Of a stretch of DNA of 64,000 nt, positions 28,381 to 37,054 are shown piece by piece. Numbering within the stretch: position 1 is the stretch's first letter; each line of letters opens with the position of its first letter. The notes under the pieces were generated by a model, which was not told the DNA's origin, did not search any database, and worked only from the letters and a program-made list of their open reading frames with translations. Position numbers and translations under genes: made by a program. The stretch spans positions 158,383 to 222,382 of the forward strand of contig NZ_FNFL01000005.1 of assembly GCF_900101125.1 (NCBI RefSeq). Direction: 5' to 3'. The DNA comes from Sediminibacillus albus (lineage in GTDB: Bacteria > Bacillota > Bacilli > Bacillales > Amphibacillaceae).

Positions 28381-28402
28381 TACATTTAATATTAAAAATG
28401 TA
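28381..28402. promoter_or_regulatory. Perfect AT-rich palindrome upstream of the betaine-binding protein gene
   Basis: Outer halves TACATTT and AAATGTA are separated by 8 A/T bases. It resembles the palindrome over the betB promoter and lies about 40 bp before the next start codon. Confidence 0.45.
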
Positions 28403-28443
28403 TTTAAATTAATATACAATATAACAAAGGGGAGTTTTTCAAC

Positions 28444-29343
28444 ATGAACAATTGGAAAAAGCAACTTAGTTTTATTTTAGCAATCCTATTGATCACTGTA
28501 CTAGCAGCATGCGGAAACACGAGTGGAGAATCTGACAGTGAACAAGCAGGTACAGAAACAGAAAAAAGTGAAGAAGCACTAACGATTGGCCAAATCAATT
28601 GGGCTGAAAATATAGCTGTCACAAATATGTGGAAAGCCATTTTAGAAGAAAAAGGCTATAACGTGAAGTTAAGTGTATTGGACATGGGTACAACAATGAA
28701 GGCCTTAGAGGATGGCGAACTGGATGCCAGTCTGGAAATATGGCTGCCCGTCCAGGATGCTAATTATTTGGAGAAATATCAAGATACGGTCAATTTCTCC
28801 GACGCAACTTGGTTTGATAACGCAAAAGTAGGACTTGTTGTTCCAACCTATTTAGAAGAAATCAACAGTGTCGAAGACTTAAACGAACATAAAGAACTGT
28901 TCGATGGTGAAATTGTTGGTTTTGATCCGGGCGCTGGTACAATGGAAGTTACCGAACAATTAATCAAGGATTATGATCTCGAATATGAGCTGTTGCCAAG
29001 CTCTGAACCTGCTATGTTAAGCGAAATCGGAGAAGCAGTAAAAGATGAAGAGCCAATCGTGGCACCGCTTTGGAGCCCGCACTGGATATTTTCCAAATAT
29101 GATTTAAAATTCCTGGAGGATCCGCAGGAAACATTCGGCGGTGTAGAAAAGATTCATCATGCTACAAGACAAGGATTTGCAGATGACTATCCAGAAGTAA
29201 GCGAGTGGTTTAAAAATTGGAAGATGAATGATCAACAAATCGGCGAGCTTATCGACTATGTAGAAAGTGCCGAAGAGCCGCTTGATGGAGCTGAGAAATG
29301 GGTTGAAGAGAATCAGGAATTGATTGGTGAATGGGTAAAATAA
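28444..29343 (+). CDS. Glycine betaine/choline-binding lipoprotein, OpuAC type (orphan)
   Basis: A substrate-binding lipoprotein of 299 aa. The lipobox VLAAC places the lipidated Cys at residue 23, followed by a Ser/Glu-rich linker. The ligand-binding core has the OpuAC features: the start ALTIGQINWAENIAVTNMW and Trp-containing segments (ASLEIWLPV, APLWSPHWIF) able to cage a quaternary ammonium group. AAGGGGAG lies before the ATG. No permease or ATPase gene is adjacent, so it probably serves a transporter encoded elsewhere. Location next to gbsR suggests choline or betaine as ligand. Confidence 0.9.
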   Translation: MNNWKKQLSFILAILLITVLAACGNTSGESDSEQAGTETEKSEEALTIGQINWAENIAVTNMWKAILEEKGYNVKLSVLDMGTTMKALEDGELDASLEIWLPVQDANYLEKYQDTVNFSDATWFDNAKVGLVVPTYLEEINSVEDLNEHKELFDGEIVGFDPGAGTMEVTEQLIKDYDLEYELLPSSEPAMLSEIGEAVKDEEPIVAPLWSPHWIFSKYDLKFLEDPQETFGGVEKIHHATRQGFADDYPEVSEWFKNWKMNDQQIGELIDYVESAEEPLDGAEKWVEENQELIGEWVK

Positions 29344-29356
29344 AAATAATGGAATG

Positions 29357-29403
29357 AAAAAAAGAAGCCAGTCTCTCCTTTTTGGAAAGGCTGGCTTTTT
29401 TAA
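29357..29403 (+). terminator. Intrinsic terminator
   Basis: AAGCCAGTCTCTCC pairs with GGAAAGGCTGGCTT around TTTTT, flanked by A7 and T6. Confidence 0.92.
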
Positions 29404-29551
29404 GGCTCTGTTAAAGTTTAAGGTTGATATGATGCAGAAAAAGTACTTCCGATTTTATATTTAGGTCCAGACAGATCCACTGAACAACCGCCTATAAATA
29501 CAAGTTGTTCGTATTTTTACATTCGGTGTGTAGGAAGCATCATTAACATTA

Positions 29552-30391
29552 TCACGCATAATCACCCGAACTATCATTTAAAAATTTAATGATATGCCCT
29601 AATACGACAGCGGGAGCCTCCTCCTGTATCAAATGACCTGCATATGGAATAGATCTAAATTGGGATCCAATTATTTTTTCGTGCAAGGCATATCCCTTTT
29701 CAATTGGTACCCATTCATCATCTTCTCCCCATAAAATCAAAGTTGGGATATCAATTTTACTATACAGATGCTCAACTTCATCTGTGTAGGTTTGATCTGC
29801 TTGGGCAATCTGTCTATAAAATGCATGTTGACCACGGTCACCTAACCAGTATTGTATGATCCCCTCTTTTGTCTTCTCACTCATTTTACTGTATTGTGCT
29901 CCTTCAATATAAGCTGATATGATGGACTTATGTATAAAAGAAGGAACCCCTTTAAATGCCTCCTCGTGTTTATAGACATGGGAAAAGAAGGAGGAACCCC
30001 ATGGTCCAACAGCGACTGGATCCATCAATATCATTCTGTTGAAATGAACTTTATTTAATAAATGTGCTCTCAAAGCGGTTGTCCCACCAAAGTCATGTCC
30101 TATAATAATTGGTGAGTCTAACTCCCAATATTGAAGTAGTTCCGTTAGAATTTCATTTTGAATACCTAACGAAACATTCTGATTCTCTTTTTTTTCGGAT
30201 TGACCATATCCTAAAAGATCATAATAATAAACCGTATACCACTCCCTCAATGCAGGAACAATATGTCTCCAGTTGAATGATGACCATGGTGTTCCATGAA
30301 CTAATACTAATGGTGGACCTTGGCCAACCACTTTAAAACGAACAGTACCATAAGAGGAATCAAACTGTTTTGTTAGTTCCCACTTTTTCAC
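29552..30391 (-). CDS. Alpha/beta hydrolase with Asp nucleophile (epoxide hydrolase/haloalkane dehalogenase-like)
   Basis: A 279-aa alpha/beta hydrolase. The oxyanion motif is VHGTPWSS (residues 31-38) and the nucleophile elbow is GHDFGG with Asp100, not Ser. HGxP plus GHDxG is the hallmark of epoxide hydrolases and haloalkane dehalogenases, which form an alkyl-enzyme ester on Asp. The acid (WGEDDEW) and His (YAGHLIQEE) of the triad are present. There is no signal peptide. It is monocistronic and the true substrate is unknown. Confidence 0.85.
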   Translation of the reverse strand: MKKWELTKQFDSSYGTVRFKVVGQGPPLVLVHGTPWSSFNWRHIVPALREWYTVYYYDLLGYGQSEKKENQNVSLGIQNEILTELLQYWELDSPIIIGHDFGGTTALRAHLLNKVHFNRMILMDPVAVGPWGSSFFSHVYKHEEAFKGVPSFIHKSIISAYIEGAQYSKMSEKTKEGIIQYWLGDRGQHAFYRQIAQADQTYTDEVEHLYSKIDIPTLILWGEDDEWVPIEKGYALHEKIIGSQFRSIPYAGHLIQEEAPAVVLGHIIKFLNDSSGDYA

Positions 30392-30864
30392 ATTGTTACC
30401 TCCTAAGATGAATTAATATTTCCCCAAATTATTTACAAGGTGTTAATAGCTTTATTCAAGGTTTATACTTCTTAAAATTTAACACACATTTCAATATTTC
30501 ATCCCATATATGATATCCATTCATAAGTGAAATCGATCACAAATTCATTGAATTTACTAGAAATTTGATTATCACTTCAGATTTTTTTAGTTGCATAATT
30601 TTATCAAAGTATTGGATATCAGCATCAATTGCATAGCGTTTGGAAATAAAATCTTTCTATATGAGGGGGAGATATGTTTTTTATATATCGTCTGCTTCTG
30701 TTTGTGTTGCAAAAAATTTAGCTTCTTCCCCAGTACGTTTTCCTGTAACTATATCGTGAAACAGATTTATAAATCAAAAATATTCCTCTTAAGTCCTCAG
30801 TTACTTATATTAATCATGGTTTAGGACATTTTAAGGATATAACTGAAATCTAAGGAGGCAATTT
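30392..30864. other. Gene-poor intergenic region
   Basis: A very A/T-rich spacer between the divergent hydrolase and the 230-aa hypothetical gene. Apart from a short minus-strand relic at 30681-30775, no gene, RNA or repeat is recognised. The AAGGAGG before the 230-aa gene is at its right end. Confidence 0.5.
30681..30775 (-). pseudogene. Relic of a paralogue of the 230-aa hypothetical protein
   Basis: The minus strand reads INLFHDIVTGKRTGEEAKFF, then ATQTEADDI and a stop. This resembles the segment ALNLMNDIVTDKLSVEEARD of the intact protein at 30865-31557, encoded on the opposite strand. No start codon or other domain remains. Confidence 0.45.
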
Positions 30865-31557
30865 ATGGAACAAGAGGAAAAGTTGAAAACTGCCGGAGTT
30901 GCTATGGGAAGTGACTTTAAAGTGCAGACAGTAGGTGGCGCTGAAAAAACCACTAAAACTTTTGCACATATGGATACAGTCAAATCTATTGTTAAGGATT
31001 GGAATGCAATGTCTAAAAAAGCTGCTAAACTTACAATAGATCAATACGGTCCTCCAAACGAAGCTACTGAGAGCAGATTAATATGGTATAACAATGGACC
31101 TTGGAAAAGAACCATTGTCTATCGTGACGAAATCCCTCATGACTTCCCACAACCGCACACAGATGTTATAGAGAACTATATAAACTATAGCGTGCCAACA
31201 GAAAAATTTAGTGAACTCGCTAAATTTGACGGCAGTGTCATTGTTGAAAGAACAAGAGGTGAAGTTTCTTCTCGTTGTGATATGGAAGCTGCTAATATCC
31301 TTGCACTGAATTTAATGAACGATATTGTCACAGACAAATTAAGCGTTGAAGAAGCACGCGATAAATATTGTGAAGTGACCTCTGCATTCATGATGAATAG
31401 ACCTGCACCCTATGCAGAGAAACTTCAATTTGATGTATCAAGAAAAGAACAATATGATACAGATGTTGTAATGATCGCTGACGAAATGGCGGAGCAAGCC
31501 AAGAAAAAAATTAATGAAATAGGAGATAATAATACGGATAATGGTAGACTTCATTAA
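30865..31557 (+). CDS. Conserved hypothetical protein of 230 aa
   Basis: AAGGAGG lies 7-8 nt before the ATG. The protein has a short Gly/Lys-rich N-terminus, then a well-organised soluble domain with the motifs YGPPNEATESRLIWYNNGPW, KRTIVYRDEIPHDFPQPH, FDGSVIVERTRGEVSSRCD and NLMNDIVTDKLSVEEARDKY. Similar sequences occur as uncharacterised proteins in distant bacteria, and I cannot assign a fold or reaction. No membrane segment or signal peptide is present. A paralogue fragment lies inverted just upstream. The gene is monocistronic with a terminator. Confidence 0.82.
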   Translation: MEQEEKLKTAGVAMGSDFKVQTVGGAEKTTKTFAHMDTVKSIVKDWNAMSKKAAKLTIDQYGPPNEATESRLIWYNNGPWKRTIVYRDEIPHDFPQPHTDVIENYINYSVPTEKFSELAKFDGSVIVERTRGEVSSRCDMEAANILALNLMNDIVTDKLSVEEARDKYCEVTSAFMMNRPAPYAEKLQFDVSRKEQYDTDVVMIADEMAEQAKKKINEIGDNNTDNGRLH

Positions 31558-31573
31558 AGATATAGAAACCTCT

Positions 31574-31602
31574 TAAAAGCTGTCTTTCGGACAGCTTTTT
31601 TA
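31574..31602 (+). terminator. Intrinsic terminator
   Basis: AAAGCTGTC pairs with GACAGCTTT around TTTCG, followed by T6. Confidence 0.88.
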
Positions 31603-31670
31603 TTCACTCTCTTCTATGGTAAATTTAGTAGAACCTACCTTTCAAAACTCTATGTATTCTCCAATAATTT

Positions 31671-32009
31671 TCACTCATTATCTTCTTTTCTCCATACGAA
31701 CATACATTGAGCAATATAAGGTTCACCATTGATTAAGTTTGTTTCTCTTCTTGAAATTAAGAACTTATCTCCATTTTACCTTCAATGATTGAAACATCTT
31801 TGAACTTTTTTAGCATTATCCATTGGCTTTAAAACACTATCAAGATTATAGTCATATTCATAGGGTCCCCATTTTTCTATATTTGAGTTTGCCCAATAAC
31901 CTACAAAACTCTTCGACATAAAATTTCTAATTCCTCAACCATTCTGTCTAATACCCATCTTATTCCGAGCTCCGAGGTAGTCATTTAATATTTTTTCTAT
32001 ATTATCCAT
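31671..32009 (-). pseudogene. Frameshifted remnant of a small gene
   Basis: The minus strand starts MDNIEKILNDYLGAR and continues, with frame changes, as VLDRMVEELEILCRR, YWANSNIEKWGPYEYDYNLD, then DVSIIEG, DKFLISRRETNLINGEPYIA and QCMFVWRKEDNE before a stop. At least three indels are needed to join the pieces. The family is not recognised. The coherent, strand-consistent coding pieces show a gene that has decayed. Confidence 0.6.
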
Positions 32010-32342
32010 TATAAATCCCCACTTATTTTTTACATATTCTCTGAAAAGGATTTAAACCTTCAGATAGGGACTGTTAGAAATACACTTCGATAAAAAAAAT
32101 AATTCCCTTTCAATTTCTTGTTAAACAATCCTACACCGTTAGTTGAACAAGAACTAATGTTTATCGTCATGCAGGACGTCAACAAATGAGGCCTACTTTT
32201 TATGAACTTCAACCATTACTTCTGCGGGTTTATAGCTACTATGCAACTCCGTCTTTTGTGTTTACTTACGATGTTTCGTACTTAGATAAATATGTTATCA
32301 TAGGTTACAGCAAACTATTTTTTTACAAAGGTGGGTTTATTT
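32010..32342. other. Intergenic region before the SunI/YnzG-like gene
   Basis: A/T-rich DNA with no gene recognised. A short plus-strand frame (32186-32407) has no ribosome binding site and overlaps the next gene, so I do not accept it. Confidence 0.5.
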
Positions 32343-32597
32343 GTGGATGTCAAAGTGAAAGAGAATGGAGATACGATTACAATAAAATGGTTACTATCAA
32401 AAATTGAAATCCCCAAAAAAGATATTGTTAATGTATATGAAGCTAGTGAATACGGTGGCGACTCTTCAGTTACACATCGTATAGGCCAACCATATGCCAG
32501 AGCAGATAGAGTGATTATTGAAACAAATGAGGATAAATATCTTATCAACACCAATAATGGTGCTCGAATTCTAGAAATATTAAGAAAGAGCAATTGA
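32343..32597 (+). CDS. SunI/YnzG-family PH-like domain protein
   Basis: An 84-aa protein starting at a GTG about 9 nt behind AAAGGTGG. It reads DVKVKENGDTITIKWLLSK, then IEIPKKDIVNVYEASEYGGD and RIGQPYARADRVIIETNEDKY. This matches the small PH-like fold of the SunI/YnzG family; SunI is the sublancin immunity protein, but most relatives are not next to a lantibiotic locus, and none is seen here. Unlike SunI itself there is no N-terminal membrane helix. A housekeeping or immunity role cannot be decided. Confidence 0.75.
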   Translation: MDVKVKENGDTITIKWLLSKIEIPKKDIVNVYEASEYGGDSSVTHRIGQPYARADRVIIETNEDKYLINTNNGARILEILRKSN

Positions 32598-32662
32598 AAA
32601 TGACAACTAATCCTGGTTTACAATTGACTCTTTATTTATCGCAATATAAAGGGAGGATATAA

Positions 32663-32881
32663 GTGTCTAAGTCAGACGAGATGAAAAGAAATTATGTGAA
32701 TTTAGCTTCGAGGTTAGCAATGGTTTTTTATACTATTTCACTTCTGGTTTGGACTATTATTGGTTTTGTTAATGGTAATGAAAGTAATACATAGTTCATT
32801 ATTTTATGTGTAGGTGTGATTATCTTTTTTTGCAAGTCTGTTTGTGTAAAATTAAAGGATAGCCTTAAGGTTATCCTTTTA
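32663..32881 (+). pseudogene. Small two-helix membrane protein with an in-frame stop
   Basis: A GTG at 32663 behind GGGAGG encodes 43 aa (MSKSDEMKRNYVNLASRLAM, a helix VFYTISLLVWTIIGFV, then NGNESNT) ending in TAG at 32792-32794. The same frame continues after the stop as FIILCVGVIIFF plus a Lys-rich tail, which looks like the missing second helix. It may be a nonsense-mutated gene or a truncated but expressed 43-aa protein. A hairpin (AAGGATA/TATCCTT, about 32857-32880) follows. Confidence 0.5.
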
Positions 32882-33301
32882 TCACCGTAAGAAAGCCATA
32901 TTCTACAATAGTGTTATCTCCCCAAGAAAGATTAATATTAATTGAGGCTGGCCCTATATTAATTGCAATAGTTTTAAGAGTTGCATATGTGTGATGGTAT
33001 TTAGTAATAATATTTTCATGCTGCCCGATGTAATCTAATTTACAATAATAGAAGTCTCTGCATTCAACTTCTTTTTTAACTCCATGACCATATGCTTGAT
33101 ATGGATCTGGGTCAGTTTCGATCACTATTAATTTCTCAAAATTAAAAGGCAATAGATTAATTAAATAATATATAAAACTACTATCCAAAAGGTATAAACC
33201 TCAAATACCCCACTATCCGAACACATAGCGCTGAGAGGATTATTAAAAGTAAGGAACATTAGAATAAATCCTAAGACGAAAATAATAAATTTGTACATCA
33301 T
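32871..33301 (-). pseudogene. Secreted/membrane-anchored protein gene with a frameshift
   Basis: An ATG at 33301 opens MMYKFIIFVLGFILMFLTFN, a signal peptide or helix, followed by SAMCSDSGVFEVYTF and an early stop. A one-base shift restores a 105-aa frame (SSFIYYLINLLPFNFEKLIV, ETDPDPYQAYGHGVKKEVE and onward) that ends at 32871. Its start overlaps the stop of the preceding broken gene. No family is recognised. Confidence 0.55.
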
Positions 33302-33302
33302 T

Positions 33303-33544
33303 TTATTTCATTCCCACTCTTTTTTCTTTTTTTGTAATTTCAACAAGTTTCTTAAACTGGTTTTCTAGGTCTTCCAAAAAATTATCTTTGTCATACTGTC
33401 CATTTCCATTTAAAGTAATATCAAGTCTTGCATAAATCTGTTTTAAAAAAGCTCTAGCTTCTTCTGCTTCAATATCATTCACCTATTAAGTACATCGTCA
33501 TACATATTTACAGCTTCCTCATCTGCCTTCTTGTTTTCACACAT
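33303..33544 (-). pseudogene. Small gene with one frameshift, coupled to the secreted-protein remnant
   Basis: An ATG at 33544 behind AAGGAGGG gives MCENKKADEEAVNMYDDVLN then a stop; a one-base shift continues VNDIEAEEARAFLKQIYARL and DITLNGNGQYDKDNFLEDLE to a stop at 33303. It is rich in Glu/Lys and probably helical. It was presumably the first gene of a two-gene unit with 32871-33301. Confidence 0.55.
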
Positions 33545-33707
33545 TCAAGACCCTCCTTTGAAGTTTTATTAAAAATTCACAAGAATAATACTACAATATT
33601 TGACGCTATGGCATGCTATGTCTACCATATTTTGCGAGAAAAAAGGATTTATCTACAATTTTCTGTTATTTTGCTTGCTTTTAATATTAAGGAGGTAAAA
33701 GCAGCTA

Positions 33708-34155
33708 ATGAAAAATCCCAACATAGAACCATTATGAGGAGAACGGTGTAGCCTTTTTTATTGAAAATATAAGACTTATTATAATAATGATCAGGTTATT
33801 AAACAGTAATAAATAACCTAAACCTGCACTAGTTATTGCAGCTCCTTTAGGGTTCTGGTTATTTGGAAGAGTACAACTAAATGAAGTGAAAATAGGCGCG
33901 CTAAAAGAAAGCTCCTCTCCGTATACACATTGTTAGGTACCTATTAGTATATCGAGTTATCGTTTAGCTTTAGTACTTCCCTTGATTATACGAAGAATTA
34001 ATCCTACCTTTATCTTCATCTTTATTAATAAAAGTTTACTTGGTACCACCCTAGGTACTATAATGATAATTGGGGCTATAGGAGATGTTATAATACTTTG
34101 TATGTCCATCCTTTTTCCAAGTAAAAGTTTAGTTATAGACCATCCAAAAAATTAG
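33708..34155 (+). pseudogene. Decayed membrane-protein gene
   Basis: AAGGAGG stands before an ATG at 33708, but the frame stops after 9 codons. Further on, the plus strand reads LVIAAPLGFWLFGRVQLNEV, then SSYRLALVLPLIIRRINPTF, hydrophobic segments GTTLGTIMIIGAIGDVII, and DHPKN before TAG at 34153. Several indels or stops separate the pieces. The layout vaguely recalls DUF3267 proteins; I am not confident of the family. Confidence 0.45.
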
Positions 34156-34196
34156 GTTTTTTTATTTGTTTAGAAAAAAATCAGGAGAGTTATACT

Positions 34197-34384
34197 ATGA
34201 ATGAACGTCTACTAAAACTCTATAAATCAGCAACTAAGTATCCTTTTCTCTATTATTCATCCATAATAATTTTATCTACATTGGTTCTCTTTTTAGGTTA
34301 TTATTTTGGGAAAATATTTTTTGCCCTTTTTAGTTAGTCTTGAATTAATAGTACTACATTTAATTTTTATTAAAATGGTTTAAT
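34197..34384 (+). pseudogene. Small membrane protein with a homopolymer frameshift
   Basis: An ATG at 34197 behind CAGGAGAG encodes MNERLLKLYKSATKYPFLYY, then a helix ending GYYFGK, and stops at 34337 (46 aa). A shift in the T6 run near 34318 extends the protein as FLPFLVSLELIVLHLIFIKMV to a stop at 34384, giving a two-helix protein. The original gene was therefore about 60 aa. Confidence 0.5.
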
Positions 34385-34429
34385 TAATAAGAAATTTAGA
34401 TCTCCTAATAACTGATATAGCACGTCTTA

Positions 34430-34456
34430 AAGGTTAACAATGGTTAGCCTTTTTTA
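34430..34456 (+). terminator. Intrinsic terminator
   Basis: AAGGTTAAC pairs with GTTAGCCTT around AATG, followed by T5. Confidence 0.82.
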
Positions 34457-34740
34457 ATTGCTTTTACTACCTATTCTCTATGTAGTAAAAGGGATACCCT
34501 ACTTTAAACTGTCTACAAGAATACTCTCCACTAAAATGTCACATCCTTTTAAAATATTGTATTCAGTATTCTTTCATATCTAGTTTTTTTCATATGGCAA
34601 GTTTTATTTCTTATAGGGGTTAATTGATAAAGTTGTTTGCGCTCTTTCTCTGTAAAAGCACTAGAGTCAATATTAGATTCTCACTCAATAAGGACTTTAG
34701 TAAGCCAGTATCAGTACCCGCTGTCATTACCCCTAATATA

Positions 34741-34865
34741 TCACTTCGAAGTTATACGTAGATAATACCCATCTGGATCTAATATTCTAAAATCAGATAA
34801 GCCCCATAGGTGCTATGTTTTTAGAACAATAAAATTTTGCATATCGTAACCCCGCCATTACAAAT
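34741..34865 (-). pseudogene. C-terminal relic of a glyoxalase/VOC-family gene
   Basis: The minus strand reads WGLSDFRILDPDGYYLRITS then K and stop. This is the typical last beta-strand block of a VOC (glyoxalase/bleomycin-resistance) domain. The upstream part is not readable as an intact frame. Confidence 0.5.
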
Positions 34866-34911
34866 AAAATACTCTAAAGAAAAAACCCACTAACATAAAA
34901 ATGTAAACTGT

Positions 34912-36462
34912 TTACACTCTATGTTGGATTAAATAATGAATATGTAAAAAAGGTACACCTAAAATCCTCATCTTGTGTTGGGCTGTGAGAGAACCTGCTT
35001 CTGTCTCTTGTATCAAGAAGTGCTCAGATAAAGGAAGCTTGAAAATGGCTTTACCCACAGTTAGATAAATTCCAGCGTCTCCTTCTTCCTCTCCTTCGCT
35101 TTTTAGGATAAGAGAATCATTTTGTGCGTCTAACTGGAGTACTCCAACCATGGACGAATACGGAAGAGGTAGTGAGATATTCATATAGGTCTTTCCCTTG
35201 GATTTATGTTGGGAATAAATGGCTACAAATACGATGGAGCCTTTCACTTTACGAATCCATGCCCTTGGATTTTGCCTACCATCAATGATGGGGTCAACAG
35301 TTAGTATTTCGCCTGTCATTTCTGTGTTTTTGCTTGAGAGTGGTAGGTTCAATTGCTGCACCTTGTTACTTATCAACTTGTACACTACTGCTAATGGCTT
35401 AAACCAAGTTGCCCATTTAACAGAAGCAAATAATTTGTACTCCTCTGTATGTTCATAAAAATGGACGATTGTATCAGGTAAATATTCCACATTAACGAAG
35501 TCATTAAGATCATCAACCAAACCAGGATGCTTGTGCCCCGTCTCATTCAGATTACCTCGAATACGACTAACGGGAAACTTCCATCCATCATGTTTTGATA
35601 CCGGTGGAGATACTGCCCAGCCAACTACTCCGAACACCCCAAAAAAGAAGCAGTTAATAAAACCATGGAACTTTAACATAAAATCAATGCTAATATACCA
35701 GTATCCAAATGATCTATTTAGTGCATAAAGTAGTGAAAACAAAATGGTTACCCCAAGGGAGCAGTATGAAACACGAATCATAAACGCTTGCAAACGAGAA
35801 GGAAAACGTGTCCGAAATACCAATATAATGAGGCTGTAAATCGCAAGGATGTACAATAAGACAGAGATAACTTCTAGAATTGGCCAAAAGGTCATTCCAA
35901 TAGCAACAAGCATGGGAGCACCTAATATAATCGGTACAATCCACCTAAACCAAGACCACTCATGTACCCGTCCTAAAAACCCGAGGGATATCGGCAACAA
36001 GAAGGCAGAGTAATGAAAATGAATGGCTGTCAGCCATGTGATCAGAGGACTAAAACCTGTATTTATACCTGTTATATATGCAAAGAACCACAGCCCTCCT
36101 ACAAATAGATATAACATTCCGAAGTCTATCGAAATTTCAGCCCAATTAGTGAATCCTCGATACAAAAATCGTTTCAGACCATAAAGTGCCACAAGAAATG
36201 TGAAGACCAAATAAATAAAAGCAAGGACCGTCTGCCCTACACTGGATGAGGCCAGCTGTAGAAAAAAGACAGAGAACATAGTTACCCAAGTAAAAAGAAC
36301 AAGGGTTTTATTTATTTGAATAATTTGCTGAAGCATTAAGGGAACTAAGATGATTTGTGCAGCTGTCAGTAATAATAAATAAGGTTCATCTGTCACCATG
36401 AAACTACCGATGAATAAGAATAGTCCCGCTAGGTTGATGGGATTAAATAGGATGCTTTTCAA
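34912..36462 (-). CDS. YndJ-like polytopic membrane protein
   Basis: A 516-aa protein whose first 290 residues form about nine or ten membrane helices (e.g. LAGLFLFIGSFMV, ISVLLYILAIYSLIILVF), followed by a 220-aa soluble C-terminal domain. It resembles B. subtilis YndJ, of unknown function. Its start overlaps the end of the DUF4166 gene by 20 bp, and the DoxX-like gene precedes that, so the three form one operon that recurs in Bacillales. No catalytic motif is recognised. Confidence 0.82.
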   Translation of the reverse strand: MKSILFNPINLAGLFLFIGSFMVTDEPYLLLLTAAQIILVPLMLQQIIQINKTLVLFTWVTMFSVFFLQLASSSVGQTVLAFIYLVFTFLVALYGLKRFLYRGFTNWAEISIDFGMLYLFVGGLWFFAYITGINTGFSPLITWLTAIHFHYSAFLLPISLGFLGRVHEWSWFRWIVPIILGAPMLVAIGMTFWPILEVISVLLYILAIYSLIILVFRTRFPSRLQAFMIRVSYCSLGVTILFSLLYALNRSFGYWYISIDFMLKFHGFINCFFFGVFGVVGWAVSPPVSKHDGWKFPVSRIRGNLNETGHKHPGLVDDLNDFVNVEYLPDTIVHFYEHTEEYKLFASVKWATWFKPLAVVYKLISNKVQQLNLPLSSKNTEMTGEILTVDPIIDGRQNPRAWIRKVKGSIVFVAIYSQHKSKGKTYMNISLPLPYSSMVGVLQLDAQNDSLILKSEGEEEGDAGIYLTVGKAIFKLPLSEHFLIQETEAGSLTAQHKMRILGVPFLHIHYLIQHRV

Positions 36463-37054
36463 ATTCGCCTTCGTAAGTCATCACCCTTCCCACTATTTTA
36501 TTTTGTATATCAACTTTTATTGTAAATGTATTTTTGGCATCATCATAACCTTCTTCTACTGTTACATCTGCTTGTAAAAAAGAAGGAATAGGGATTTCCC
36601 TCTTTCCTAAAATGATTCGTTGACAACCTGAACGGATACACATACGCCCTTCAGGTGATACTCTAAATTTTAAATCGGAATAAAATAAGTTGGGCTCACC
36701 AAGGTAGTCCTTAACGAACTCTCGTTTTGCATCAATGGTCATGAAGGCATTGAAATACCGGGTAACCTTGTCAAAATAAAAGGATCGCTCCCAATAGATC
36801 TCTACATCTCCTCCTGAAAGTGTCCTGCTTGTATTCTTTATTGTGAAAGGTACATCTTGCCCACTTTCAGGAAAGAGTAACTTCCATCGTACGGCTAATT
36901 TTAAAAAGGGGGTTAACCAGGAAGGCCCTCTTTCTATTTTCGACATCGTCCCCTTTCCATGAAAAGGTTTCCCTATTTGCAACGCATAACGCTCTTGAAG
37001 CTTCGGATGAAGTTTTTGAAAATCCTCTTGTAAAATGTTTTGGTAAATGGTCAC
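36443..37054 (-). CDS. DUF4166 domain-containing protein
   Basis: A 203-aa soluble protein: FQKLHPKLQERYALQIGKPF at the N-terminus, a beta-rich centre (VEIYWERSFYFDKVTRYFNA, FRVSPEGRMCIRSGCQRI) and a last segment VGRVMTYEGEFE. DUF4166 proteins have no known reaction but are repeatedly encoded beside YndJ-like and SRPBCC/DoxX-like proteins, as here. It overlaps its neighbours on both sides (4 bp upstream, 20 bp downstream), so the operon is translated as a coupled unit. Confidence 0.88.
   Translation of the reverse strand: MTIYQNILQEDFQKLHPKLQERYALQIGKPFHGKGTMSKIERGPSWLTPFLKLAVRWKLLFPESGQDVPFTIKNTSRTLSGGDVEIYWERSFYFDKVTRYFNAFMTIDAKREFVKDYLGEPNLFYSDLKFRVSPEGRMCIRSGCQRIILGKREIPIPSFLQADVTVEEGYDDAKNTFTIKVDIQNKIVGRVMTYEGEFEKHPI

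Noticed and set aside
30591..30824. Plus-strand 77-aa frame
   Set aside because: Low-complexity A/T-rich composition without a usable ribosome binding site; the opposite strand carries a better-supported relic.
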